A DNA stretch of 64,000 nt. It comes from DAOUKH01 sp034421515 (GTDB taxonomy: Bacteria > Chloroflexota > Dehalococcoidia > SHYB01). Positions 50,182 to 58,918 of the stretch are shown here, piece by piece. Under the pieces are notes generated by a model. The model had not been told where the DNA came from, did no database searches, and saw only the letters and a program-made list of their open reading frames with translations. The position numbers and the translations under genes are program-made. The stretch lies in contig DAOUKH010000009.1 in the NCBI GenBank assembly GCA_034421515.1, positions 10,106 through 74,105 of the forward strand, in the 5' to 3' direction. The first letter of the stretch is position 1; every line of letters begins with the position of its first letter.

Positions 50182-52578
50182 GTGGAGCCTTCGGCGACCG
50201 GGAGGGAGGTCACTCCGGTCATATTAGGAGTCTCGCTACGCCGACTTCTGAGTACCGCGGCGCTTTTTGGCGCGCTCGCGGCCTTGGTCGCTGCCTGTAG
50301 CAGCGAAAGCCCCACGCCGGAGCCGACTGCCACGCCCACGGTGCCGCCGACCGCGACGCCGACGCTAGTACCGACCGCCACGCCTGCGGCGGTGCCGATT
50401 GCCACACCCCCGATCGCGACGGCCACGCCGGCGCTGACGGCCACGCCCACACCGGAGCCGACGGCGACGGCCACCCTGGCGCCGACGGCCACGCCCACGC
50501 CAGAGCCGACGGCAACGCCCACCTTGGTGCCAACGGCCACGCCCACCGCGACGCCAAGCCCGCCCTACGCCGCGGTCTGGTTGACCTTGCGAGAGGGTCC
50601 TCAACTCGATTCGAGCAATCCGGACGCGGCAGCGGCTATCAAGGCGCTCCCGTGGGTCGCGGACGGTATCGAGGAAGACGAACGACGGGGCTTGCTGGAG
50701 CTACTGCGCACCGCTCTGGGGTTCATGGAAGTCTTCAACGTCCTCGTAGCCCAGCCCTGGATCGAGGATGGCGTCAATGGGACCGAACGCGCTGTCATGG
50801 CCCATCTCGCGTCTATCGCGCGGACGGACGAGGCAGCGGCATTAAGGATTCTCAGCATGCCCTTCCTCGAGACCGTCGAGGATGAAGACGGCGCCACGAT
50901 GGAGTCCCTGCGACGTCTAGCGAGTCTGTTCCCGGGGCAATTTCAGCGGGCCGTACCGTGGGTCGAGGATGGGCTCGACGAATCCGAACGCACCGTGATC
51001 AGCCTCCTGAGAGCGATAAGGGCAAGGGACCATGCGGCGGCGCAGCGGATTCTTGAGTTGCCTTTCCTAGAGACCGTCGAGCGTGCCGACGCCCTGGCTG
51101 TGGAGGCCCTGCGGGACGCGGCGGACCGCAGTACGAGGGCGCTCCGGGCCGTCCTCGAGAAACCGTGGGTCGAGGATGGACTCGACGAATCTGAACGAAT
51201 CGTAGCTATTCGTGTTACGGAGATAGCGACAAAGGACCAAGCGGCGGCGCTGCGGATACTTGAGATGCCGTTCCTGGAGACGGTCGATGCCGTCGACGCC
51301 GGCGCGATGGGGTTGCTGTGGCATTTGGCCTCCAGGCAGCCGCACCTATTCCAAGAGGTGCTGGAGCACCCGGGTCTGAGCGTGGGTATCTCGGATGAGT
51401 GGGCGAAGGTCGTCATGACACTAGGCGATTTGAGCGACTCGAATCCGGACCGGATGTTCCTCTTGCTGGATCAGGGGCCGGGAGCCGTGGAAGAGGAAGT
51501 ACGCACCATCGACCTTCCACTCGCGGGCGAGGTGGTCCTGACCATCATCCGGACCGGCCCGGGATCGCCGCGCAGCATGGACGTGTTAGAGCGTACGGTC
51601 CGCAACGCGGAGTCGTTCATGGGGTTGCCTTTCCCGGCCGCATCCGTGCTCTTGTTTTTCAAGGAAGAAGGCTTCGGCGCAGGCCACACGGGGACTCACA
51701 TCGTCTTCCCCGCGCGCCTCGACGGACAGGAGCCTGAGAGATTCGTAAACAGCTGGGCTCGTGAGTTGGCCCGTTACTATTGGAGGGGCCACGCTGCTTG
51801 GATCGAACAAGGCGCGGCGACGGTGATGATGCCGATCACGGAAGACGGCCGCGCCGGGGCCCCCCGGCTGGCCATCTCTTATCCCTGCCCCGAACTTCGC
51901 AGCATAGCGGACCTAGAGGCCAGCGACCCCTATGCGCTGACCACGAGAAAATGCAACTTCAGCCTTGGTGGCCGTTTCTTCTTGGACTTGTACTACACCT
52001 TGGGGGATACTGCGTTCCGGGAGGGATTTCGAAGCCTCTATCTAATGTCGGAAGCTGGCCAGATTGGTATCGACGAAATCAGGGAGGCCTTCAAGGCCGG
52101 CGCGCCCGACCGAGGCATCCTCGTGGATACCGTAGTGGGGCGGTGGTACGACGGAACCGAGGAATACGACACCTCCCACCTGGACCGCGGGCCGGTCGAC
52201 CCCGATCTTCCCGGCATCAATGGGCGAATCGAGGGCGCGTACCTGGCGCTGTTCCAGGGGGGGCCACCTATCTTCGGCTTCTCCGGCTCGGATGTCGCGG
52301 GGCCGGTATGGCTGACGATTGACTATTCCCATCCAACCGATAGCGGGTTACACGAGACACAGCTGGAGATCGTGGAGTTCTTCGAAGATGGGTTCATGTT
52401 CCGTCGCCGCGAAGTGACGTTGAGGACAACACTTGGATACAGCGGCAGCAGTCATCATATCGAAGTCGGCTATACGGGGATCGGACGATCAGCAGGAACC
52501 GAACCCGGCAAGTACTGGGTGTACGTGTACGACGAGGGGCGGAAGGTAGCGGAGGTGGAGTACGAGGTGACGGAGTAG
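50182..52578 (+). CDS. Surface lipoprotein with WVEDG repeats and an inactive peptidase-like domain
   Basis: 798-residue protein. A signal segment ends in the lipobox V-A-A-C (Cys 39). Residues 42-128 are a Thr/Pro/Ala linker of TPEPTATPT type. Residues 157-400 hold helical repeats of about 68 residues: PWVADGIEEDER (157), PWIEDGVNGTER (192), PWVEDGLDESER (259 and 328), each of the last three followed by a PFLETV segment. From about 465 comes a domain like extracellular gluzincin peptidases, but the HExxH site reads R-E-L-A-R (527-531) and the later Glu is Gln (WIEQGAA, 540-546). It is probably non-catalytic. GTG 50182 is the only start that keeps the signal segment. Confidence 0.65.
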   Translation: MEPSATGREVTPVILGVSLRRLLSTAALFGALAALVAACSSESPTPEPTATPTVPPTATPTLVPTATPAAVPIATPPIATATPALTATPTPEPTATATLAPTATPTPEPTATPTLVPTATPTATPSPPYAAVWLTLREGPQLDSSNPDAAAAIKALPWVADGIEEDERRGLLELLRTALGFMEVFNVLVAQPWIEDGVNGTERAVMAHLASIARTDEAAALRILSMPFLETVEDEDGATMESLRRLASLFPGQFQRAVPWVEDGLDESERTVISLLRAIRARDHAAAQRILELPFLETVERADALAVEALRDAADRSTRALRAVLEKPWVEDGLDESERIVAIRVTEIATKDQAAALRILEMPFLETVDAVDAGAMGLLWHLASRQPHLFQEVLEHPGLSVGISDEWAKVVMTLGDLSDSNPDRMFLLLDQGPGAVEEEVRTIDLPLAGEVVLTIIRTGPGSPRSMDVLERTVRNAESFMGLPFPAASVLLFFKEEGFGAGHTGTHIVFPARLDGQEPERFVNSWARELARYYWRGHAAWIEQGAATVMMPITEDGRAGAPRLAISYPCPELRSIADLEASDPYALTTRKCNFSLGGRFFLDLYYTLGDTAFREGFRSLYLMSEAGQIGIDEIREAFKAGAPDRGILVDTVVGRWYDGTEEYDTSHLDRGPVDPDLPGINGRIEGAYLALFQGGPPIFGFSGSDVAGPVWLTIDYSHPTDSGLHETQLEIVEFFEDGFMFRRREVTLRTTLGYSGSSHHIEVGYTGIGRSAGTEPGKYWVYVYDEGRKVAEVEYEVTE

Positions 52579-52624
52579 GGGCGCCTGCCGCGGGTGGGGC
52601 GGTGGCTGGTAGACTGCGGCCGCG

Positions 52625-53194
52625 ATGCGGTTTGTCCGGGGGCCTTTTCCGCCGACCGATAATCTTGATGCGGCGCGGCGCGTGTTGCTGGCGTACGAGG
52701 CGCCGGATGAGGCGCAGCGGGCGGTGCGCGAGCGGATGCTGGCGTTCATCGAGGTGCACCCGGAGGACGCGCACCGGCGGACGTGCCCGCCGGGGCACCT
52801 GACGGGGTCGGCGTTGGTACTCGACCATGAGGAGCGGCGGGCGCTGCTGACCTATCACCGCAAGCTGGGGCGGTGGCTGCAGTTGGGGGGGCACGCCGAC
52901 GGCGACGCCAACCTTGTGGGCGTGGCGCTGCGGGAGGCGGTGGAGGAGAGCGGGATCGCCGACCTCGCCATCAATCCGGTACCGGTCAATCTCGACATCC
53001 ACGTGATACCGTCCCGCCCCGGCGAGCCGGAGCATCTGCACCTCGACACCTGCTTTCTCGTGCGGGCCGGGCCGGGATCTGAGCCTCGCGTGAGCGAGGA
53101 GTCGCTCGACCTACGCTGGTTTGAGCCTCGCGAGCTCGCGGATATCGAGACTGACGACCTGGTGCGCCGACTCTTCCGCATCGCGTTCGGATAG
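52625..53194 (+). CDS. Nudix hydrolase
   Basis: 189-residue Nudix protein. The Nudix box core REAVEESGI (about residues 101-109) is intact. The box opens with GGHADGDANL, a variant in which the first conserved Glu is absent; this form is common in a group of Nudix proteins that act on sugar-phosphate- or diphosphate-linked substrates. An N-terminal helical stretch (RRVLLAYEAPDEAQRAVRERMLAFIEVHPEDAHRRTC) precedes it. The substrate is unknown. It follows the lipoprotein gene by 46 bases on the same strand. Confidence 0.82.
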   Translation: MRFVRGPFPPTDNLDAARRVLLAYEAPDEAQRAVRERMLAFIEVHPEDAHRRTCPPGHLTGSALVLDHEERRALLTYHRKLGRWLQLGGHADGDANLVGVALREAVEESGIADLAINPVPVNLDIHVIPSRPGEPEHLHLDTCFLVRAGPGSEPRVSEESLDLRWFEPRELADIETDDLVRRLFRIAFG

Positions 53195-53337
53195 GGATCC
53201 GGGGCGGCTTCGCTTCTTGTCATCCCCCAGCGCCGCTGGTAGGCTCGCTTCCGGTGATCACTCCTTTGCGCGGCGCTTTGCTCCGCCGGTCTCGTGGTCA
53301 CCGCCGTTGTCCGTCCGCGATGACCGAAGGGGGCGCC

Positions 53338-54363
53338 GTGCAGGTCTCAATAAACGCCTTTCTCCGCAACCCGCCGATCTCGGGGCGCTCGCACCAGCAA
53401 CTCTACGGTGAGTTCCTGGAGATGATGGAATACGCCGACCAGAACGGGATCGCACGTGTGGCCCTCGCCGAGCACCACTTCGAGGACGACGGCTACCTGC
53501 CCTCGCAGTTCGTGATGGCGGGGGCGATCGCGGCGCGGACGAAGCGCATGGAGATCTGGTTCGCGATCATGGTGCTGCCGCTGCACCATCCGTTGAGCGT
53601 GGCCGAGGACGGGGCGGTGCTCGACTGCCTGAGCGGCGGGCGGTTCACGCTCGGCGTTGCGGGCGGCTATCACCACAAGGAGTTCGACGGGTTCGGCGTG
53701 CCCCGCAACGAGCGGGCGGCGCGCATGGACGAGGCCCTCGACATCATCCGGCGTTGCTGGGAGGACGAGGGGCCGTTCGACTACGACGGCCAGTTCTGGA
53801 AACTGAAGGGCGTGAAGGTGCGTCCGAGGCCGGTGCAGCAGCCGCGGCCCAAGATCATGCTCGGGGGTAACAGTGAGGCGGCGGCGCGCCGAGCGGCACG
53901 GTACGCTGACGGCTTCATTCCGGTGGGGCCTCGGTGGTGGGGGCCGTATCGGGACGAGATGGCGAAGCTCGGGAAGGACCCGGGGCCGGAGCTGCCGAGT
54001 CCGCCGGAGCCGCACCCGTTTCACCTGCACGTCTCCCGCGACCCAGAGCGCGCATGGGACGCCATCGCGCCGCACGCGCTCCACGAGTGGAACGCGTACG
54101 CGAAATACAACGACGACGACCCGAACATGATGTTCTTCACCGCGCCGAACGCGGATATTCTGAAGGAGCAGGGGATCTACCGGGTGATGACGCCGGAGGA
54201 GTGTACCGAGTTCATGCTGCGCCAGCGTCAGGTGCTCGGCGACTGGGCGTCGCTGAACCTGCGTCCAACCATGGGCGGGATGTCCGCCGAGCTTGGGCAT
54301 GAGTGCCTGGAGCTCGTGGTCAACGAAGTGATGCCGCGCGTCCGCGACGCCGGCGCAAGTTAG
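53338..54363 (+). CDS. LLM class flavin-dependent oxidoreductase
   Basis: 341-residue luciferase-like monooxygenase. It starts QVSINAFLRNPPISGRSHQQLYGEFLEMMEYADQNGIARVALAEHHFEDDGYLPSQF (residues 2-58), with AEHHF as the flavin-site motif. Then FAIMVLPLHHPLSVAEDGAVLDCLSGGRFTLGVAGGYHHKEF and PRPVQQPRPKIMLGGNSEAAARRAARYADGF. GTG 53338 has AGGGGG just upstream; an ATG at 53320 is possible but has no ribosome-binding site. It precedes the pseudo-protease lipoprotein by 16 bases. It is paralogous in family, not closely, to 212-1345. Confidence 0.87.
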   Translation: MQVSINAFLRNPPISGRSHQQLYGEFLEMMEYADQNGIARVALAEHHFEDDGYLPSQFVMAGAIAARTKRMEIWFAIMVLPLHHPLSVAEDGAVLDCLSGGRFTLGVAGGYHHKEFDGFGVPRNERAARMDEALDIIRRCWEDEGPFDYDGQFWKLKGVKVRPRPVQQPRPKIMLGGNSEAAARRAARYADGFIPVGPRWWGPYRDEMAKLGKDPGPELPSPPEPHPFHLHVSRDPERAWDAIAPHALHEWNAYAKYNDDDPNMMFFTAPNADILKEQGIYRVMTPEECTEFMLRQRQVLGDWASLNLRPTMGGMSAELGHECLELVVNEVMPRVRDAGAS

Positions 54364-54379
54364 GGCTGGGACGGGTGCC

Positions 54380-56326
54380 GTGACGACACGCGCGCTCATA
54401 GTTGTCTGCGCCGCGCTGCTGGCGGTGGCGGCATGCCGGGGGCCGGAGCCGACCCCTGTTCCCGTCGAGCCGACTCCGCGCCCGACGGCTACACAGGTAC
54501 CCACGCCCACTCCGCGTCCAACGCCGACGCCGACAGCCACGGCTACACCGACGGCGACTCCACTTCCGACGCCCACGCCCACTCTGACCCCGACCCCGAC
54601 GCTCACACCGACGCCAACGAGCACCCCTGCGCCAACGCGTACGCCCACAAGGACACCAACGCCCGGGCCGACCTGGACTCCGGTGCCGACGTGGACCCCG
54701 GCGCCGACTTGGACGCCCGAGCCCACGCCGACGCCAGTGCCAGGCCGGACTCGGACGCCGACGCCGCGTCCGACGGCGACGCCGACGGTCACCCCCACCG
54801 CGCTGCCGCCGCCCAGTCCCACGCCCACAAACCGGCAAACGCTGGCGGTGACGGCTGCTACCGTGCGACCGAGCGTGGTCAAGATTCAGACGCTCTTGAA
54901 CGTGGGCTCCGGCGTGATCATCGATACCGACGCGGACGCCGGGGCGCTCGTCCTCACCGCATACCAAGTCGTCGAGGACGGCACAGCGATTGCGGTGCTG
55001 GTCAACGACGCCGCGCTCCATACGGGGGAGGTAGTCGGCGTCGACGAGGTGAGGAATCTGGCGCTTGTCCGTATCTGCTGCTCGGAAGACTTCCGGGTGG
55101 CAACGTTGGGCAACGTCATCGCGCCGCCAGCGGGCGATACGGTGTTTGCGATGGGGTACTCGCTGGGCGGGGACCGGGCGGTGATCGCTGAGACCGAGGT
55201 AGCCGGCATTGAGTTCGACTCGTCGACCCTCCGCTGGTTGGTCCGTACACGGTCGCCGGTCGATCCCGACCACTTGGGCGGGCCGTTGTTCACCCTGGAC
55301 GGGCGCATCACCGGAGTCAACGTCTCGGAGCCCGGCTCGCCGGCTTCGTCCGGCTTCGCCGTTTCGGCGGCCACGGTCCTGGAGGACCTTCCCTTCCTCA
55401 GGATGGGGCGCACCGCGCCGCTTCCCTCCTCGCCGAGTCCGACGGCCACGCCCGTTCCGATTCCCCAGCCGTTGACCCAGAGCGTGACGGAGTTCGGCAT
55501 AGGCGACCTGATCCGGCTGGGCGACCTGGTCGCGGTGGTGCTGGGGTGGAGAGAGCCGGACCTCCCGGTGCACATTCGGCCGAACCCGGGCAAGCGGTAC
55601 GTCGCGGTCGATCTAGCCTTGGTCAACGCCGGGGAGCGGGACGTATCGAGGCTCTTCTACATTCGACTCAAGGACTCGGCGACGCGCGTCTACGATCCGG
55701 ACCGCAGGTGGGGGGAGTTCGCGAGGGGGGCGCCGCTTCCCGGCGAGGGCGTCATCAGCCCCGGCGAGCGCATCCGGAGCGAGGTCGTGTTCGAGGCCGA
55801 GTCCGACGCGGAGGAGATGGTCCTCAGCTTCACGCTGCGCACCTTCAGCGCCCAGGAGGCCCTCATCGCGCTCGGGCCGAGTCCGCGGGCCATTGAGCCG
55901 CCGGCCCTCATCCCCGGCGAAACACCGCCGACCATCTTCGCCACCGGCGAGCCCGTCCAAGCCGGGGACGATGTGGAACTGCTGCTCCACGGCGCGCGGT
56001 CGCTGACGGAGGGTTTGCCCGTCCGGCCCGATGCCGGACGCCGGTTCGTGGTGCTCGACCTGGCGGTCAGGAACCTCTCGACCGCGATCACTGAGATTGA
56101 CTCCGAGAAGCAGCTAACCCTCAAGGATTCGCAGGGCTATAGCTATACCATCCACCCGGCGACGTGGTCGGCCATTCGGTCGCCCGTCAACGGCTCGTTC
56201 GACGGGGGCCAGGTGAAGCGGGGCCCGATCGTCTTCGAGATTCCCCACGATGCCGGAGGGCTCACGTTGGTCTTCGAGCCGCTGTTTGGGTTCGGCAAGG
56301 TCGTTATCGCGGTCGATCCCGACTAG
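54380..56326 (+). CDS. Lipoprotein with trypsin-like pseudo-protease and two C-terminal beta domains
   Basis: 648-residue protein. The lipobox V-A-A-C places Cys 19 at the mature N-terminus. Residues 24-150 are a TPTPT linker. Residues 155-345 have the chymotrypsin/DegP fold: VRPSVVKIQT, GSGVIIDTDADAGALVLTAYQVVEDG, VDEVRNLALVRI, DHLGGPLF. The triad is gone: His is Gln 196, Asp is Asn 226, Ser is Leu 299. Two beta-sandwich units follow (about 365-510 and 525-645), each with a KRYVAVDLALVNAG / RRFVVLDLAVRNLS strand pattern typical of DUF4352-like domains. It probably binds rather than cuts. No enzyme activity is expected. Confidence 0.75.
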   Translation: MTTRALIVVCAALLAVAACRGPEPTPVPVEPTPRPTATQVPTPTPRPTPTPTATATPTATPLPTPTPTLTPTPTLTPTPTSTPAPTRTPTRTPTPGPTWTPVPTWTPAPTWTPEPTPTPVPGRTRTPTPRPTATPTVTPTALPPPSPTPTNRQTLAVTAATVRPSVVKIQTLLNVGSGVIIDTDADAGALVLTAYQVVEDGTAIAVLVNDAALHTGEVVGVDEVRNLALVRICCSEDFRVATLGNVIAPPAGDTVFAMGYSLGGDRAVIAETEVAGIEFDSSTLRWLVRTRSPVDPDHLGGPLFTLDGRITGVNVSEPGSPASSGFAVSAATVLEDLPFLRMGRTAPLPSSPSPTATPVPIPQPLTQSVTEFGIGDLIRLGDLVAVVLGWREPDLPVHIRPNPGKRYVAVDLALVNAGERDVSRLFYIRLKDSATRVYDPDRRWGEFARGAPLPGEGVISPGERIRSEVVFEAESDAEEMVLSFTLRTFSAQEALIALGPSPRAIEPPALIPGETPPTIFATGEPVQAGDDVELLLHGARSLTEGLPVRPDAGRRFVVLDLAVRNLSTAITEIDSEKQLTLKDSQGYSYTIHPATWSAIRSPVNGSFDGGQVKRGPIVFEIPHDAGGLTLVFEPLFGFGKVVIAVDPD

Positions 56327-56352
56327 GGCGCGTGAAGCGGCGGCGGATGGGG

Positions 56353-56358
56353 TAGTAT
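56353..56358 (+). promoter_or_regulatory. -10 element of the TPP enzyme gene
   Basis: TAGTAT, 40 bases before the ATG at 56399. Confidence 0.3.
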
Positions 56359-56398
56359 GGCGCGGGCAAACCGCCGGGTTGGATAGCAGGAGGTCGTC

Positions 56399-58021
56399 AT
56401 GGCGAAGGTGAGCGGGTCGTATTTGGTGGCGAAGGCGCTGCAGAACGAGGGCGTCGATACGCTGTTCTATCTGATGGGCGGGCCAATCTCGCCGATCATC
56501 GCCGAGGCTGAGAAACTGGGTCTGACCTGCTACTACGTCCGCCATGAGCAGGCAGCGGCCATGGCGGCGCACGCTTATGCCCGGGCTACGGGCAAGACCG
56601 GCATCTGCGTCACGACGGCAGGGCCGGGCACCGCGAACGCCATCACCGGCGTCGCCAACGCGCAGGCCGACGCGTGCCCCGTGATCTGCGTGGGCGGCTC
56701 GTCCTCCATCGAGGGGATCGGCGTCGAGGTGTTCCAGGAGATGGACCAGGTGCCGATGTTCAAGTCGGTGACCAAGCTGGCGATGAAGATGGACCTCACG
56801 CACCGCATTCCCGAGTATCTGAGCATCGGCTTCCGCCACGCCCAGGACGGCTGCAAGGGCGCCGTCTATCTGGACGCTCCGGGCGACGTGCTGACGCGGG
56901 AGGTCGATGAGGAGCGGGTCATGTACCCCGAGCGGTACCGGGTCAGCGCCCGCGCTTTCGGCGACCCCGCGCTGGTGCGCGAGGCTATCGGCGTGCTCGC
57001 CGGGGCGAAGAAGCCGCTGGTAATCACCGGCAGCGGCATCTTCTGGTCGGAGGCAGAGGCCGAGCTGCGGGCCTTTGTTGAGGCGACGGGCATACCATTC
57101 TTCACCACGCCGCAGGGCCGGGGGGCGATCTCCGAGGACCACGACCTCTTCTTCCCCGGCGCTCGGAGCGGCGCGTTCAAGGAAGCGGACGCGATTTGCG
57201 TGGTCGGCACGCGAGCGAACGCGATGCTGTTCAACCTGCGCGCGCCCCGCTTCAACGCGGACGCGAAGGTCATCGAGGTGAACGTGGACGGGAAGGGGCT
57301 CGGCCACAACCGGGCCGTCGACGTGGGCATCCTGGGCGACGCCCGTGCCGTGCTGGAGCAACTGACGGAAGAGGCCAAGGGCCGCATTGACTCCGCCGCC
57401 TACGGGGAGTGGGTGGAGACGCTCAGGGCCTCAGACGCGGCCCGCGAGGAGCGCGCGCAAGACCTCCTGCACTCCGACGCCGATCCGATTCACCCGCTGC
57501 GTCTGTGCCGGGAGCTCCGCGAGGCGATGGCCCCCGATGACGTCCTGGTGGTGGACGGGCACGAGACGTTGGGCTTCGCCCGCCACTCGATCCCCACGTT
57601 CATGCCGCGGCACCGGCTCAACGCCGGCCCGCACGGCGTCATGGGGGTCGGCGTGCCGTTCGGACTCGGGGCGCAGGCGGCCAACCCCGACAAGCGGGTC
57701 GTCGTGCTCAGCGGCGACGGTGCCTTCGGGTGGAACGGCATGGAGATGGACACGGCGGTGCGCCACAACCTGAATATCAAGGTCGTCATCTGCAACAACG
57801 CCGGCTTCACCAGCCGGGGCTCCTACGGCAGCGTGGGGCGCGAGCTGGGATGGCAGCGCTATGACGAGATGATGGCCGCCATCGGCTGCCACGGGGAGTG
57901 GGTGGAGAACCCCGAGGACATCCGGGCGGCCCTCGACCGCGCCTTCGCCGCGGACGGGCCGGCGGTAGTCAACGTCCGCACCGACCCCACGGCTCGGGCC
58001 GGCTCCGCCATAGGTATGTAG
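56399..58021 (+). CDS. Thiamine pyrophosphate-dependent enzyme, acetolactate synthase / 2-hydroxyacyl-CoA lyase type
   Basis: 540-residue TPP enzyme. The N-terminal PYR domain has ALQNEGVDTLFYLMGGPISP and the catalytic Glu in YYVRHEQAAAMAAHAYARATGKTG (about residue 50). The central domain runs from VREAIGVLAGAKKPLVITGSG. The C-terminal PP domain has the cofactor motif GDGAFGWNGMEMDTAVRHNLNIKVVICNNAGF (GDG...NN). The overall pattern fits acetolactate synthase-like, oxalyl-CoA decarboxylase and hydroxyacyl-CoA lyase relatives. Without partners it cannot be narrowed; the nearby CoA-transferase makes a CoA-linked lyase plausible. No ilvN-like small subunit is adjacent. Confidence 0.83.
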   Translation: MAKVSGSYLVAKALQNEGVDTLFYLMGGPISPIIAEAEKLGLTCYYVRHEQAAAMAAHAYARATGKTGICVTTAGPGTANAITGVANAQADACPVICVGGSSSIEGIGVEVFQEMDQVPMFKSVTKLAMKMDLTHRIPEYLSIGFRHAQDGCKGAVYLDAPGDVLTREVDEERVMYPERYRVSARAFGDPALVREAIGVLAGAKKPLVITGSGIFWSEAEAELRAFVEATGIPFFTTPQGRGAISEDHDLFFPGARSGAFKEADAICVVGTRANAMLFNLRAPRFNADAKVIEVNVDGKGLGHNRAVDVGILGDARAVLEQLTEEAKGRIDSAAYGEWVETLRASDAAREERAQDLLHSDADPIHPLRLCRELREAMAPDDVLVVDGHETLGFARHSIPTFMPRHRLNAGPHGVMGVGVPFGLGAQAANPDKRVVVLSGDGAFGWNGMEMDTAVRHNLNIKVVICNNAGFTSRGSYGSVGRELGWQRYDEMMAAIGCHGEWVENPEDIRAALDRAFAADGPAVVNVRTDPTARAGSAIGM

Positions 58022-58033
58022 CTTGGGCGCCGC

Positions 58034-58918
58034 CTAGACGGCGCGGGCGATGCCCGCCGCCCGCAGGTTTTCGAGCACGGTCTTCGTGGAGCGGGAGAGG
58101 TTGAGCGTGTAGAAGTGCACGCCCTTGGCTCCCTGCTCCAGAAGCTCCCGGCACTGGCGCGTGGCGTAGTCGATCCCCTCGGCGATGACGGCGTCGCGGT
58201 CGTTGGCGACGGCCTCGATGCGTGCGAGGAGCGGCTTGGGTATCGATGCGCCGCAGAGCTCGGTGAAGCGCTTGATCTGACCGACGTTGGTGACGGGCAT
58301 GATGCCGGGGAGAACCGGGACGCCGATGCCGGCGGCGCGGACGCGCTCGAGGAAGCCGAAGAAGGCGTCGTTCTCGAAGAAGAGCTGGGTGACGATGAAG
58401 TCGCCGCCCGCGTCGATCTTGCGCTTGAGGTTGTCGAGGTCGGCCTCTAGGCTTGGTGACTCGATGTGGCCTTCCGGGTAGCCGGCCACGCCGATCGAGA
58501 AGTTCCACTTCGACCGGATGCGGGCCACGAGCTCGTCGGCGTGGGCGAGGCCGTCGGGGTGCGGGGTGAACGAGGTGTCGCCCTGGGGCGGGTCGCCGCG
58601 CAGGGCGAGGACGTTCTCGATGCCCCGCGCGTCGATGTCGGCGAGGATGGCGTCGATTTCGGCCTTGGAGGCGCCGACGCAGGTCAGGTGGGCCATGCTC
58701 TCCAGGCCGAAGCGGGACTTGATCATCTGGACGACATCGAGGGTCTTGCGGCGGGTGCTCCCGCCCGCGCCCCAGGTCACGGAGACGTAGGCGGGGTTGA
58801 GGCCTTGGAGGCGCTCGGCGGCACGGAGCAGGGCCTGCGCCGACTTGTCGTCCTTGGGGGGGAAGAACTCGAAGGAGAAGCTATGGCCCGGCTCGGCGAG
58901 CTTGTCGGCGATCTTCAT
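58034..58918 (-). CDS. metF: Methylenetetrahydrofolate reductase
   Basis: 294-residue MetF. It starts MKIADKLAEPGHSFSFEFFPPKDDKSAQ. FAD- and folate-site motifs are YVSVTWGAGGSTRRKTLDV, MAHLTCVGASKAEID, ENVLALRGDPPQGD, GVAGYPEGH and GGDFIVTQLFFENDAFFGF, then PVLPGIMPVTNVGQIKRFTELCGASIP. All key acids and the RGDPP loop are present. It reduces methylene-THF to methyl-THF. It overlaps by four bases the upstream gene 58915-59796, a distant paralogue, so both are translated together. Confidence 0.95.
   Translation of the reverse strand: MKIADKLAEPGHSFSFEFFPPKDDKSAQALLRAAERLQGLNPAYVSVTWGAGGSTRRKTLDVVQMIKSRFGLESMAHLTCVGASKAEIDAILADIDARGIENVLALRGDPPQGDTSFTPHPDGLAHADELVARIRSKWNFSIGVAGYPEGHIESPSLEADLDNLKRKIDAGGDFIVTQLFFENDAFFGFLERVRAAGIGVPVLPGIMPVTNVGQIKRFTELCGASIPKPLLARIEAVANDRDAVIAEGIDYATRQCRELLEQGAKGVHFYTLNLSRSTKTVLENLRAAGIARAV

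Noticed and set aside
52880..52960. Nudix box missing its first Glu
   Set aside because: The GGHADGD form with an intact REAVEESG core is common in a recognised subgroup, so it is not a degenerate enzyme.
54450..54830. Repeats resembling a CRISPR array or minisatellite
   Set aside because: They are in-frame Thr-Pro codons of a lipoprotein stalk with no spacers. The same applies to 50320-50560.
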